A stretch of 64,000 nucleotides of DNA from Atkinsonella hypoxylon (GCA_000729835.1 JFHB01000073.1:62001-126000); one strand, 5' to 3'. Numbered from the stretch's first letter, positions 49,746 through 61,583 are shown. The notes: a model not told the origin generated them from the sequence alone. Program-made: numbers and translations.

Positions 49746-50083
49746 TGTTACGGCTATAAGGGAAAGATCAAATGGTCTTATTAGGCTCTATCAACGAAGA
49801 CTCTAAGATGGAGAGAAAAGGAGGAAAAGGGAGGCAAAGCCTCTATAGGTGCCTAGGGGCTACAAGATTAACAGACCCTAGTGGAGTTAACACCCTAAAG
49901 TAGGGCTATATCTAGCGCATCTAATAGTCTAACGTTATTCTATAATAGTTTAAGGTTTTTCTAAAGAAGACCTAAGGTTCTATAGCTTAAGCTAGCGCTA
50001 ATAGTGTAGCTAACTTAGAACACCTTAATATTAAGGTAATAGATAACAATAAGGCATTATACTAAGAGCTTATAACTGTTATA
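49746..50083 (-). repeat. 3' LTR of the gypsy element
   Basis: 338 bp, aligned without gaps to 55395-55732. By hand I count about 40 differences, every one a C/T or G/A transition. This copy keeps more G and C over its first two thirds. Confidence 0.92.
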
Positions 50084-50098
50084 CTACCCCCTTTTAAA
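50084..50098 (-). other. polypurine tract (second-strand primer site)
   Basis: On the minus strand, an A/G-rich run ending GGGGGTAG directly against the 3' LTR. It fixes the orientation of the element. Confidence 0.7.
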
Positions 50099-50149
50099 CC
50101 TAATATTATTAGACAATATTAAAGGTTTTACCTATATTATATAGGTCTT

Positions 50150-53100
50150 TTCCTCTTTATTGTAGTATCCTTAGCAGCTATATTATTATTGCTGTATTTT
50201 ACTATAGCTTTATTATTAGCAGCTATAACTAACTATTTCTATAGTCTTACTAGTAGTTCTACAGCATCTAGATACTTCTTGTAAAATTTAACTAAGGCTA
50301 CTGCTATATTAGCTAAATTCCTTACTAAATACTATTAATTATCTAGGTTGTAACCCTTCTAACTAACCTAATATTCTAAGGTTTTATTTTAACCTTTTAA
50401 TCTAAAGGCTAGTATTTAGTTAACTTTATACTTTATTTAGCCTTAGATTTCTTATAGTTTCTTTAGTGTAATTAGCCGCTAAGGTAATAGATTAATTAGT
50501 GCCTTTTATAGCCTATTTATATAAAACAATAGAGAACCTTTAAACTAGTTTAGAACATTTAAAATAAAGCTATAGCCTCTTTTTTTAATTATTAACTATA
50601 GATTAATATATTAAGAATCTAGTTAAGTAGTTAGAGCTAAAGTTATAAAGCCTTTCTTTTATATATAAACTTTATTGCCTATATTAAAGTTAACTTCTTT
50701 TCTTTTCTAATTAGCTTAATTCTTTTATACCTTTTAGGCTTTAACTATATTTTACTATATAAGGTCTTATACCTTCTTTATTTATATAATAATATTTTAA
50801 GTAACTTATACTCTTTTTAAATTAATAAGATTAAATAGTTTATTATTTAATACTAATAGATTCTATAGTAGTTAACTTAATAATACCTAAAAAGAATATA
50901 TATTTAATAATAAGTGCTATAAAACGTTATATATAAAGTTTAAAGCAAAAAGGTAAACACTTTACTGTTTTTAATACTAATTAATATAGAATCTTAGCTT
51001 TTAATCTAATTTCTAATTTATAATTTCTATAGCTTCTTAGGTTTATAGGTATAAAGAACTCTTATAGCAATATTTTATATTAGTTAGCTTATTAATTATT
51101 TCTAAGAATTCTAATATAAAAGAGCTAGTATTATTGCTAATTTAAACACTAGGTAAGCTAAAGAAATAGTATATATATTAATAATACTGTTGTGCAATCT
51201 TTTCTACTGTATCTATCTTATAGCCTAAAAGAGTAGCTATTAGGTAACTAAATTTATAAATAAACACTTAAATATAGTTATAGCTAAATTTATCTAAAGG
51301 TATATTCTTACTATTAATAACTACTTACTTCTATACTTTATTTAGTACTAGTAAAGAGTGTAATAAGCCTAAAGTCTTATTATAGTAAGGTTTATTATAG
51401 TTATAGTTTAAATAATTCTTTATAAAGGTTTAAATATTATAGTTTATTCCTTACTACTAATATTGCCTTTTAATAAGATTAATTGTTTTATATTAACCTC
51501 TATAGGTAAAAATAGGTAGTATATAAGCTTTATAAATTAATGCTATATATAAGAAGATCTTTTTATTACTAGTTTAAACTAAAACTACTAGCTTTTTATT
51601 ATAGAAACCTAGACCTTATTCTTTATTTTCTTTAATAATTAAGTTTACTAAGTTTACTCCTTAAAGTCTTCTTTATATACTTAATATTATTATATTATTA
51701 ATTTAATTAAGCAGTATTATTTTAAAGGTTTAGTCTAAAGCTTCTTAAGCTTTAACAGTAGAAGTGTTAATAGTCTTCCTTAATAGAGTATTAGCAACAA
51801 TATTATTCTTTCCTTTTTAATACTAAAAAGTAATATTAAAGTTAATAAGGAAATTAGCCTATTTAACTTAATGTATTAACAGTAGCCTCTTAGTAGACTA
51901 ATATAATAGCGCTTAGTAATTAGTAACAATAAAGAATTAAGTACTAAGCAGCTTAAGTTTAAAGTGCTGTAATATTTAAACTATAGCTAATATTTCTTAA
52001 TCTTAAATAGAATAAGCTTATTCTGCTAGTATTATAGTCTTACTAAAGTATTTAATAGGTTTCTATTTATTATTATTTTATAACTATATAATTACTTCTT
52101 CTATAGTATTATAAGAAGCATTAGTTTCTACTTAGGTTTTTCTACTAGGTTAAAAGAAAGCTAGTATAGGTGCTTAAGTAGCTAACTTCTTTATTAGATT
52201 AAATACTTATTATTATTCTAGTTTAATAATAAAGGTTATATCTTTCTTAAGTAAGTAATTTAGTAGTTCTACTATATTACTAGAGTAACTACAGAATATA
52301 TAGATATAATTATATAACTTAAGAAAGGATCTTAGTGTAGTCTTAAAAGTTAAATCTTTAATCTTCTAGCTAGTAATAGCTTTAATTTTAGCTAAATTAA
52401 TTTATATACCTTTTTTAACTTTAATTATTATACTTAAGTAGTTAATACTTTTTATATTAAACTAGGATTTCTTAATATTACCTTAAAGATTAGCTTTATA
52501 TAATTAGTAAATAACTTCTTTAACTTAAGACTAATAAACCTTTTCTACTTTATTATTTATATAGATTAAGATATTATTAGTATAAGCACTAGTAAAGAGG
52601 TTAAGTAATTTATTAAGTTAAGTATTAATAAATAACTACTACTAAGCTAGTTTAACTTTTAATCTAAAGAGAAGTACTTTTTACTAAAACATTCTTTAGT
52701 AAGTTTAAAAGGCAGTTAGGTATTAAAAGTTTACTTTAATTAATATTTAATTAAAAGCTTTAATAATATTAATCTTACTTATTCTTTTAGCTTATTAGTA
52801 ATTAGTAATAGTTTCTTTAATATCTAAAGTAAAAACTAATTAAGGCTTTAGAAAGTTATTAATCTATTAATAATCTTAGTAGAAATACCTCTTACTAAAG
52901 TAAGGTTTTAAAGTAAAAACATTTAATATAAGTTTATTAGCTATATAGAGTTTAATTAATCTAGCTTTTAATAGTTCTTTAATAGCTTTCTTTTCTAAGA
53001 GAAGGTATTTAAAAGAGGTTCTATATATAGAAAGGGAACTTAATAATAGTTTAGCTAATTCTAATATAATATTATAACTAAAGCAGCTAAATAGTAATAC

Positions 53101-54050
53101 TACAGTAGCCTTCTTTAAAAAGAATCCTTTTAGATAAACTAACTATAAAGGAATTAACTTTTTTACTAACTTAATATACTTTAGGTCCTTATTTTTATAG
53201 AAAGAAATAGTTTTACTAATATATATCTTTTACTATACTTATACTTTAAGGGCTTAAAGACTAACTATAAGTAGTAAAACTATTTAATTAATAAAGGCAA
53301 TAGCTTTATTAAGTATTTATAACTTCTTCTATTGTAATTAATAAAGGTTAGCTTTAATTTAAGCTTATAGCTCTATTATATTAACTAGAGGTTTAGTTAA
53401 ATCTTCCTTTAGAGTTAAAATAATCTCTTTTTAGAGATTTAAGTGTTTTAAAATCTAATAGATTAAATGCTTTTTCTAATTAATTTAATTATTTATTCTT
53501 TAGTTATATTATAAAGTATCTTTTTAAATTATAGAATTAACTTTCTTCTTTTATAGGTTTAGTATTATAGCTAATAAGAACTTTATATTATTAGGTTAAT
53601 TCTTTAACTATATAATTCTTTTGCTTTAAAGATATAACTAAATATTTTAAGCTATTAGCTATTTTTAACTAATAAATATATTATAATCTATATTAGTAAT
53701 ATAGAACTTCTACTTAATAAATTATTATTTATTTAGCTTTATTATACCTTTAACTAAGTAAGTAACTTTTTTAGCACTTTAATTACAATAATTAAATAGA
53801 GATATAGGTATTAATAGCTTCTTAAGAACCTATTCTAATAACTTCTTAGCCTATTTAGCTACTTAGCAGCTAACTAGTAATAAAATATCTACTTCTATAT
53901 TATATAAAGCTTAAATCTTAAATCTTAATCTATATAACTATAACTATATAGAAATTATAAATAAATTTAGGTTTTTATTACTAATTCTAGCTATTTATAG
54001 TATCTTAACTACTATAGAGACTTTTAGTAGTGCTTCTAGTTTTTTAAGTT
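50150..54050 (-). pseudogene. gypsy pol remnant (protease, RT, RNase H, integrase)
   Basis: Boundaries are approximate. The reverse transcriptase active site is visible on the minus strand at 52586-52564 as YTNNILI, which is YTDDILI after two G-to-A changes; the following residues keep the gypsy pattern (KKS then F, as in NPKKCEF). Further on, about 51140-51025, integrase appears as a SSFILEF segment (from DRGSSFxSEF) and a degraded HPQT...E motif, with stop codons at the expected CAA/CAG positions. No frame longer than a few dozen codons survives, so it cannot make protein. Confidence 0.8.
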
Positions 54051-54099
54051 AAAAGATAAACTAAAAGACTAAGAATTCTTTTCTTTTTTTATTACTTTT

Positions 54100-55300
54100 T
54101 TAGCAGTAGTAATCTTCTTTTTATTAGAGTAGTTATAGATAAAGTATTCTTTTTCTTTACAATTAAAGCATTAGCCTTTAGCTAATACTTACTCTTTTTT
54201 ATAAAAAAAGTTCCTAATTCTTAGTAACTTATAGTTACTTTTATTAGTTTTAGAAGAATAATAAGGTTCCTTTTTAATAGCTTTATAAGCCTTTTTAACG
54301 TTAAGTTCTTTCCTTTTTTATTAGTATTCCTTAGTAATTTACTTATAGGCTAACGCTATATTAGCTATATAACTAAAAAATATCTTATAGCTAACATTAA
54401 GGTCTTTAGATTCTATTAATAAAGTAGGGTTTAGGTAAGTAAAGATATACTTATAAAGTACACTCTTTTTTTTGCTTATTAGGATATTAGCTTTATCTAT
54501 AAGCTTATTAATCTAACTAATATATATATTAATATTCTTATTAAGAGAATTATAGACTATATCCTAAAGGGCTTTATAAGTATATATAGCTTTATTAAAG
54601 TTCTAATATATAGCAGTAAGAGTAGTAATTATTTTAGTAGAGTTTCTAAAGAGGTTTATTAAGGTTTTACTATATTAAAACTCTAAAAGATTAGTAGTAG
54701 CACTAAATATAGCTAAATAAATAATAGTTATATAACTATATTTAGTCTTAAAGACTTTAATGTTTTCTACAATTTTATTAGCTACTCTTTTAACTTAAGT
54801 ATTAAAGCCTTTACTTAATTTACTATTAAAGATTAAAGAATTAGTTTCTACCTTCTTTACTTTTCTATTATAATAAAGGTTAAAGGTATCTATATTACTA
54901 TTAGAATTAAATAGTTAAAAAGCTTTAATAGTAGCTTTTTTTATTAGTTTAAATATTAAACTAAAAACGCTATTAACTAAGGTTATACTATAACTATATT
55001 CTCTTTAAAACTATTATTTTTCTTTTAGTTAAGTAATTCTAATGTTGCTTTCTTTTAACACTTAAAGAAGTTCCTTTATATATTTTAAGTCTTTACCTAT
55101 AGCTTTAGGTTAATCTTCTTTTAATCTAGGTTCTTTAGAATTATCTTCTAACTTAAATAATATTAAGCTAAGTTCTTCTTCTAAGTTAAGCCTAGGTTCT
55201 TTAGAACTATTTTCTTAAACTTCTAGTTCTTTTATCTTAAAGCTTATTAAGTGTATAGTTCTTTTTATAATTATATATATAAATCTATATAATTCTTTTT
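54100..55300 (-). pseudogene. gypsy gag remnant with degraded zinc knuckle
   Basis: Boundaries are approximate. At 54170-54128 the minus strand reads CFNCKEKEYFIYNY, which aligns to the gag C-X2-C-X4-H-X4-C knuckle with His and the last Cys both changed to Tyr (CAC to TAC, TGC to TAC), the RIP direction. The rest is AT-rich with many stops. Confidence 0.75.
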
Positions 55301-55394
55301 CTTATTAAAATAGCTAATATAGGTAAAATAAAGGGTAAAAGTCTATATTTATTTATTGCTTAAGCAGTAAATAAAAATAATAATCTTAAAGTAA

Positions 55395-55732
55395 TATTAT
55401 AGCTATAAAGGAAAGATTAAATAGTTTTATTAAGCTCTATTAATAAAGACTTTAAGATAGAGAGAAAAGGAGAAAAAGGGAGATAAAGCCTTTATAGGTA
55501 CCTAAGGGCTATAAGATTAATAGACTCTAGTAAAGTTAACACTCTAAAGTAGGGCTACGTTTAGTGCATTTAACAGTCTAACGTTATTCTGCAATAGTTT
55601 AAGGTTTTTCTAAAGAAGACCTAAGGTTTTACAGCTTAAGCTAGCGCTAATAGTGTAGCTAACTTAGAACACCTTAATATTAAGGTAATAGATAACAATA
55701 AGGCATTGTGCTAAGGGCTTGTAACTGTTACA
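55395..55732 (-). repeat. 5' LTR of the gypsy element
   Basis: 338-bp partner of 49746-50083. It has more A and T over its first two thirds (plus-strand order) and more G and C over the last third than the other copy. Its outer end is TGTTACA; the inner end has decayed to TATTATA. Confidence 0.92.
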
Positions 55733-56526
55733 GTAGGTATTGTTTTAGGGATAAAGACCTCTTTTAGCTAATATAGCCTAATTGTGTTTAATGTTTAGCT
55801 GTTAGGTAATGCTATAAAGTGCTATATACTATATTTAGCTGTATTATCTTTATTAGAGAACTACTACTGCTGTACGCTCTATCCCTTAAATATAACAAGA
55901 GAGCAAATTGCTTTACTATTTATACTAATGCACTTAATAATTAAAGTTTAATAATGTAATCTAAGGTGTTTTTTAATAATGCTCTTTATTTATAAGCTTT
56001 TAAGCACTAGGCTATTGCTCCTTTAGCTCTCTTAAATGCCTATTTTGTCTATATTATATTAGTTTATTGTTTTAATTAACTTAATAATAGGTTAGTCTAG
56101 AAGAGTAAAGAAGCCCTTAATAGAATTAGCAGAAGCTCTATTAATATAGCAGGAATCTATTTACTTACCTCTCTTTATTAATACTTCTAGATGCTTACGT
56201 AAAAAGCCTTAAACCTAGTTCTTTCTAAGAGGTTAAAAGTTGCTGCCTTTAGCTAGTAGGTGTAACATAATGCTATAGAGCTATAAATAAGTTATAGGTA
56301 TATTTAATAATGCCTAGAATAAAATCTAGCTAATAAGGCTTTCTTCTTCCTTATAAGAGAGTTACTGCAATTGCTTAAATGCATTATTTTGCGTTTAGCG
56401 GCCTTTAAATTAGTTCTAAAGCGTTGTCTTTAGTATTAACTACTGCTTTACTGCTTAGGCAATTAGTAGGCCTTCTATAATAGTAAGTATTGCATCTTAA
56501 ATGTTGTTTTCTGTGTAGTTAGGCAT
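55733..56526 (-). pseudogene. Fot1-like transposase, 5' part (interrupted, RIP-mutated)
   Basis: Starts at an ATG at 56526 (MPNYTEN) and runs to the retrotransposon edge, about 264 codons. In one uninterrupted frame it keeps the Fot1/pogo order: an N-terminal helix-turn-helix (DAILTIIEG), a CENP-B-type DNA-binding region (GFLRKHLEVL), and the start of the DDE domain (AICSLVIFKG, then LKEVFIP). About two dozen in-frame stops are all TAA, TAG or TGA at positions where CAA, CAG, CGA or TGG is expected, with no frameshift needed. That is the footprint of RIP on a once-intact gene. Confidence 0.85.
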
Positions 56527-56671
56527 CGCGAAGCTAATAATAATAAAATTATAATAGTAGTAGTTAAATTGCACGAAAAAACGCGGTTTAAAGATAGCTG
56601 CTTCTAGTGTTGAAGGAGGTAAATTTACGGTCCGAATGTAGGTGGGTTCCGTAGGTGGGTGCCCTACGTTA

Positions 56672-57585
56672 GGACGTTGACACCAGTGTGTTAACTTTAT
56701 GGCCAATGAATTCGCGGACGAGAACTGTTCTCACACCACACAAATATGATGCACCTTGGATCGACGTGCAAGAGGGCCAAGTAGGTTGCTCAGTCTCAAG
56801 CTCGTGTCAACGCTGTCATGAGGCACAGGATATCCAGAGGATGTGTCCAGTCGGATTTCCATTCGTGTTACATCATCATTCGTGTTTTCCAAATGTGTCC
56901 CCGCCGTGCCCTTGGGGTCGACTTCAAAATGTCTTGCTTCTCATGATGCGTTTCACAGTTCTGCTCAGTCTTAAGGGATAGGTATTCAATGTGCGTAGAC
57001 CAAACCGAAATCAATTCGATATTTGTAATGCAAGGACCTTGGTGGTTCACTCTTTCGTAACCTGTAGATGAAAGGACAGCGCTTTAAGCATGGCATGGCC
57101 GGTATTATCTGTCTGAGAGCTTGGATGGGCACCGCGATGGAAAGATTGACTTCAGCAGGGATGGAAGTACAAACTTTCTTGACTGGTACGATGAGGCAGA
57201 CATGTCTCCGGATGGGAAGTCTATATATAGGCTATGCGTCGCCAAGGGCCGGTCCAATCAAGCAGTTGATTCTGTCTCGAAGGGTGTCATTGATCAGAGC
57301 CCCAATGGCATCTGGAAATCGAATTTGTTTCGTTTTTTACAACATACGGATAATCAGAAGCGGCTCCGCGACGAATGGAGATATATAAGTGATCCTAGAA
57401 GATCCCCTTAAATTCCCAAGGTTCTCCTACAGTTGTGGCTTATATGAAGTACACGGAGACAGTGAACACGATGAATGTAAATCTGCCGTTTGAGCGGCTT
57501 CAACTAAGCTGCAAGGAAATTGCAATTGCCTATTCACAGGAAAATTCGGAGCAAAAGGCACCAGAGACTACAATCTGAATTGGAC
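56672..57585. other. intergenic between transposon block and dehydrogenase
   Basis: Normal base composition returns at the transposon edge. It includes the open frame annotated at 57121-57411 and otherwise shows nothing I recognise. Confidence 0.5.
57121..57411 (+). CDS. possible hypothetical protein or gene remnant
   Basis: 96 codons open to a TAA at 57409-57411; the frame is open from 57121 with a TTG there, and the first ATG is internal at about 57202. Composition is protein-like, hydrophilic and acidic early (NFLDWYDEADMSPDGKSIYR) and charged late (QKRLRDEW). Codon use looks coding. Without a good start codon, a conserved domain or a clear upstream exon, this could be the last exon of a gene, a remnant left by the neighbouring transposon, or chance. 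Confidence 0.25.
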   Translation: MDGHRDGKIDFSRDGSTNFLDWYDEADMSPDGKSIYRLCVAKGRSNQAVDSVSKGVIDQSPNGIWKSNLFRFLQHTDNQKRLRDEWRYISDPRRSP

Positions 57586-58548
57586 TTAGGCAGATGCACA
57601 CTGTCCGCCATCAACGCGCAAATCAGCACCATGCATGAACGCAGCACCTTCTGACAAGAGAAAAACGGCTGGCAACTTTAAATCCTCTGGAATACCGAGT
57701 CGCCCGAGGAGGGCACCGCCTCTCCATGTAGCTTCCATCTCGGGGCGCTCGGCGAGGAGCTTCTCAGTCATGGACGTTCTGATATACTATTCGAGCTGAA
57801 GTCAGCTGCCATTCATGACTCTTATATCATACTAAGATGCCTTGCCATCACATGCCATGCTACTTACTCCAGGGGAAATTGAGTTTACTCGAATGCCATA
57901 CTCTCCCCATTCTTGAGCTAATGATCGACACATTTGTTGTACGGCTGCCTTGCTAGTGTTGTATGCTGTGCAAGTGAGACCCTGTATTCACGCCAGGATC
58001 AGTGTCAATAAGCTCAATCGGTACGCTAACTGGTCGACGCACAAAAGCTTGCTTACCCTATTTGCAATATTGCCAGACATGCTAGCGATGATTACAATAC
58101 TCCCGGGCCGTTTGACTCGATGAAGTATTCTGGCTGCGTACTTGCAGGTGTTGAACACGCCCGTGACATTGACTTTAAGTATCCTTTCAAAGTCAAGTAT
58201 GGGATAGTCCAGTGCTGGACACATCTGCTGGATGCCAGCGCAGGCAATTGTTCCCCAGAAAGGAGAGCCGAGTGCCTCTGCGTCTGCAGCGACGGCCTCC
58301 ATTACCTTCTCTACCGCATTCTCGTCTGTCACATCGCAGTGGTTATACGAGACCATGACCCTTTGTTGGGACGCAAGTTTCTGCAATCGTGCCCACTCCG
58401 CGGGTGCTGGCGCTTCCTGGATATCTAGGCAGGCGACGTTGCCCCCTGATTCAACGACACCCATCGCCAGAGTGATGCCGATGCCACGGGCTGCGCCGGT
58501 AATGGCTACTGTTTTCCCAGCCAGTGATAAGAGCGCCGGCGTCGGCAT
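57586..58548 (-). CDS. short-chain dehydrogenase/reductase (classical SDR, sorbose-reductase-like)
   Basis: Three exons, 58548-58057, 57981-57868 and 57786-57586, give 268 residues, a normal SDR length; both introns (75 and 81 nt) lie between codons. The Rossmann fold has TGAARGIG at 17-24, an Asp at the end of strand beta-2 (CLDIQ), and CAGIQ in place of the usual NNAG. Catalytic residues are a Ser in IIASMSG (156/158), Tyr171 and Lys175 in YNTSK, and the C-terminal DGADLRVDGG-type end reads HGADLRVDGGQ. The nearest group by feel is the fungal sorbose/mannitol reductase-like SDRs that act in the cytosol on polyols or ketones; substrate and cofactor preference are not determined. It is the first intact gene beside the transposon block. 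Confidence 0.88.
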
Positions 58549-61500
58549 GCTTGTTATCGATGCTGGGATTTCTAGGTCATTTTGGTCAGAATTTGTAGGT
58601 CTGTCTAGCTAGGGAGCCATGATAAGATGAGTAAGATGAAGAGAGGTCTACAAGTCGGCAATGGGAGGCGGTTGGATCCTTTTTTGATTTTCTGTCGTCC
58701 TGCTATAAACGATGGAATCAAGGACAGAACCAGCTGACAGGGATCACGCAAGAGAATTCTCACCAGAAGTATCCATGATTCTACTCATCTTCAGAATAGG
58801 ATATTGCTATTATGATAACTTCGGGATCCGCAGAAAAGGTGGTCGGAAATCAGCAGAGTAGTCGCAAGTGCTGGCATCTCCAGGGTTTAGTTGAAGGCGG
58901 TATGCCGGTCATGCCGAGTTATTCTCTCCATAGAAAGTATGACGGGATCTGCCTTGTTCGGAGTTAGGAGCGAATTCCTTGCTGATCTTCCTAATAAGCG
59001 GCAGTACCCCTCTTGAACCGTATCTGCGGCTGGCCGATTTAGACGGCGCTTTGACAGCCCTTTCAAGAAGTAAGAGCATAAGCATATCCGAAGACTGGCT
59101 ACGTGAATCTATAGGATAGGATAGGAAGGTAATAATGGAGACTCAAGATAGTTGATATGTTCTCTTGAATCCTGCGCATGTTTTCCCCTTTGGTCTGTCC
59201 ATTCTGTACATTGCTGCCCAACGTGTATCCAGCATAGCCACAACGGATGATTGGGTTTTACAGGTGCAATCGCTTCAAAATTAAAGAAAAAAAATGATCG
59301 ACCTCTTATCACGCCATTTTGGACACTCGATAAAAGACCTGTGCCAGTAATTCAACGGCGGCAGAGGCCAGACTTTTCATGTGAGAGACATCAGAGCCCA
59401 CCGGCCAGGTCTAAAATAATCCCTGTACGAAGACCCGCGGGTAGTATTGATGACATTCGTGGTTTTTACACCTTGCCCATCGCCCCTCATTGCGATATTT
59501 TAAAAAATCAACTCGTTATAATGAAATAAATTACTCCGAGAGAATGTCATGAAGCAGCTAAATCCCATCTTTTCAGCATTACATATATACATAACAGTAA
59601 AGTGTTACATACAGAGAGGTTAGATGCCTATGTACAAAGAGGAGGCTGCTAGAAAAGGCCTCACGAACATGTCATTGTCCGCTCAGCATATGCTTAACAG
59701 TTACGACCAAAGAGCAATGGGCATGACCGTCACTGGCCCGCGAGGTCAAGGAATTACGAATGCAGTCGAATCGGTCATGGCGAGTAGGAACCAGTCTATT
59801 TCCTACAACCGGCCGGGTATGAGGTGGATAGAACGCAGGTGTATGTCTACGAGTGCCAGCCTGCAAGATGGTGTTTTGTTAGAAGCCATTCATTCGCCTG
59901 CGTAGTGGAGATTGGGCAACTTGGCCATAGTCTACAATAAAAAAAAAATCACCTTTTAATGGTAGCGTTGGAGGTCTTCTAGGTCGATGGATATTGCGAT
60001 GAGGAAGTTATATTCAAGACCCTTCTACGGCCCAAAAGCATTCACAGAAAGCCAAAGTGCATGAATGCACGTGCTATCATTATATGAGCAGCAAAATTGC
60101 TGGTCAATACCAAGATTCATGCTGCTTCTTACGGATAGAGAATGCCAGGAGCATCAAGTGGGCGTTCGGGATGAAGCCAGATGATGATTTGGTACTTCGC
60201 GATAATATATTGATTCGTTGACGACCTTGAACAGAGAGGCAATGAATACAAGTTGCAGTGGAGAAGTTGATTAATGCATACGGTAAGCAAAATCCGGACT
60301 TCGCAAAAATTTAAAATCAGAGAGCAAGGCGAGTTCAACAACTACTGGGGGTCCTTTATCCCATCGAGGCACCCTGCCAATAGGCCCTATTATCATAAGA
60401 CAATCCGAGGCCTTGTATATAACCCACTGGCCGCTGAGTTCAAGAGCATGATAGTTGGACAATCAACCTCTCGTCTTCAGTCAATATGTTTTGGAAGACA
60501 AGATTGATTTCGTCATGTAAGTGACCCACTTCTCCATCGAAAAAGACGACATCATAAGAACCTGATGCGACATGGACGACGACTAAACGGGAAGGTACGT
60601 CTACTGGAACATTCCCAAACACGCCATAGCATGATATTCAATGAACTTGCCGCATCCATCAAAGAGACCTTCCCTCCAGTGATCTCTAGCTCCTTCATGT
60701 TAACATCGTACGACAGTGAAATCTTGCCTCCTCTCTGCGGGCTATCTCTCTGCGTCAATGGCGGGGAAAAGTATGCTGCTACTGGATTCACAATGGCTTT
60801 AATTAGGGAGAGTGTCTCTTGGGAATTATTTGGGCTTGCTAAGACTTTTATCGTGTCTGAGGCGGGCGAAGCTTGGAGGAATCCTCTGGCAAAAGGGCGT
60901 TGAAAGCTTGCAAGTTTGAGTTCGGAGACAAGAAAGCTAGGAACCGGACGCGTCACTACTTAACATGGAGCCTATCAGAGTCTTGTGATGCAAATATGCA
61001 TCGTATTGTAATGCTGTGTAGGATGGGTGGTATCTTGCATCAAGTAACGCTAATAATTTGCAGCCTTTGCGTGTAACAAACTATTGAAGTATTAAAATGC
61101 AGAGAAAGTCTTTAATGAGCATGGACCGTAGAGTACAGCAATGAGATCCATGGTTTCCTATGCCCCAGTAATCGATTCTCAGGAAGGAACAGAGGAGTGT
61201 CTCTCGTGCGATGTACTGAAACTAATAGCAAAGATAACCTCACCTCGCCGAAGAGCAAGAGTGACTATGAGTTAAAGTTTTTGGAAATGCATACGCTTAC
61301 CGATTTAAGTTCAGTGGGTAGCCACAATACGAACGCTAAACTGGGTTCGAAATTTTGTCGGTGCTAGTGACAACGTTAGAATATATACATATATACATAC
61401 ATATATATATATATAAGCGCATTCGTTTTCTTACCATCAACATTTTCAAACACATTTTCGACTCAACAACCCTATTTCTTTCGATAAGAACAACATCTTA

Positions 61501-61583
61501 TTAATCAAGCAGCTCACCCAAGGACACGAAGAGCTTCGACCAAGGACACTAGAACAAAGAACATCGATCCAAGTTAAGAATAT
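58549..61583. other. 3-kb interval with few features
   Basis: Upstream region of the dehydrogenase, then about 2 kb in which I find no secure gene apart from the possible decayed gene at 60271-60956. The last 200 bp are the promoter and leader of the 477-residue protein, with an alternating AT/ACAT tract at 61382-61415 that includes TATA-like sequence about 170 bp before its ATG. Confidence 0.5.
60271..60956 (-). pseudogene. possible frameshifted gene remnant
   Basis: Three overlapping minus-strand frames follow each other: 60956-60552, 60622-60440 and 60462-60271. Each has protein-like composition, for example SYDVNMKELEITGGKVSL, then GSYDVVFFDGEVGHLHDE, then ELSGQWVIYKASDCLMI. The hand-overs look like two frameshifts in one coding sequence of about 220 residues. 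I do not recognise the family. Introns in place of frameshifts, or chance, are alternatives. Confidence 0.3.

Larger units (their letters stand above)
49746..55732 (-). mobile_element. Ty3/gypsy LTR retrotransposon, RIP-inactivated (5987 bp)
   Basis: Two 338-bp long terminal repeats bound the element. It is oriented on the minus strand: a purine tract (TAAAAGGGGGTAG on the minus strand, 50084-50098) abuts the LTR at 49746-50083, as a polypurine tract abuts a 3' LTR. Gag with a zinc knuckle (54128-54170) lies nearest the other LTR. Reverse transcriptase (52564-52586) comes before integrase (about 51025-51140), the gypsy order. LTRs begin TG and end CA where not mutated. All frames are full of TAA and TAG. 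No target-site duplication is seen: the bases outside are CTTAC on the left and GTAGG on the right. Confidence 0.9.
49240..56669 (-). mobile_element. Fot1/pogo-like Tc1-mariner transposon carrying a nested retrotransposon
   Basis: Perfect 39-bp terminal inverted repeats at 49240-49278 and 56631-56669 start ACGTAGGGCACCCACCTACG and contain CCCACCTAC twice. A TA dinucleotide flanks each end (49238-49239 and 56670-56671), the Tc1-mariner target duplication. Without the inner retrotransposon the element is 1443 bp. Both transposase pieces read on the minus strand and resemble Fot1-type transposases. From about 49.44 to 56.58 kb the sequence is extremely AT- and TA-rich, as expected after RIP, but the repeats at the two ends are untouched and identical. 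Confidence 0.88.

Noticed and set aside
49746..55732. Reading the inner element as Ty1/copia
   Set aside because: Reverse transcriptase precedes integrase in the direction fixed by the polypurine tract, and the active-site context is the gypsy type.
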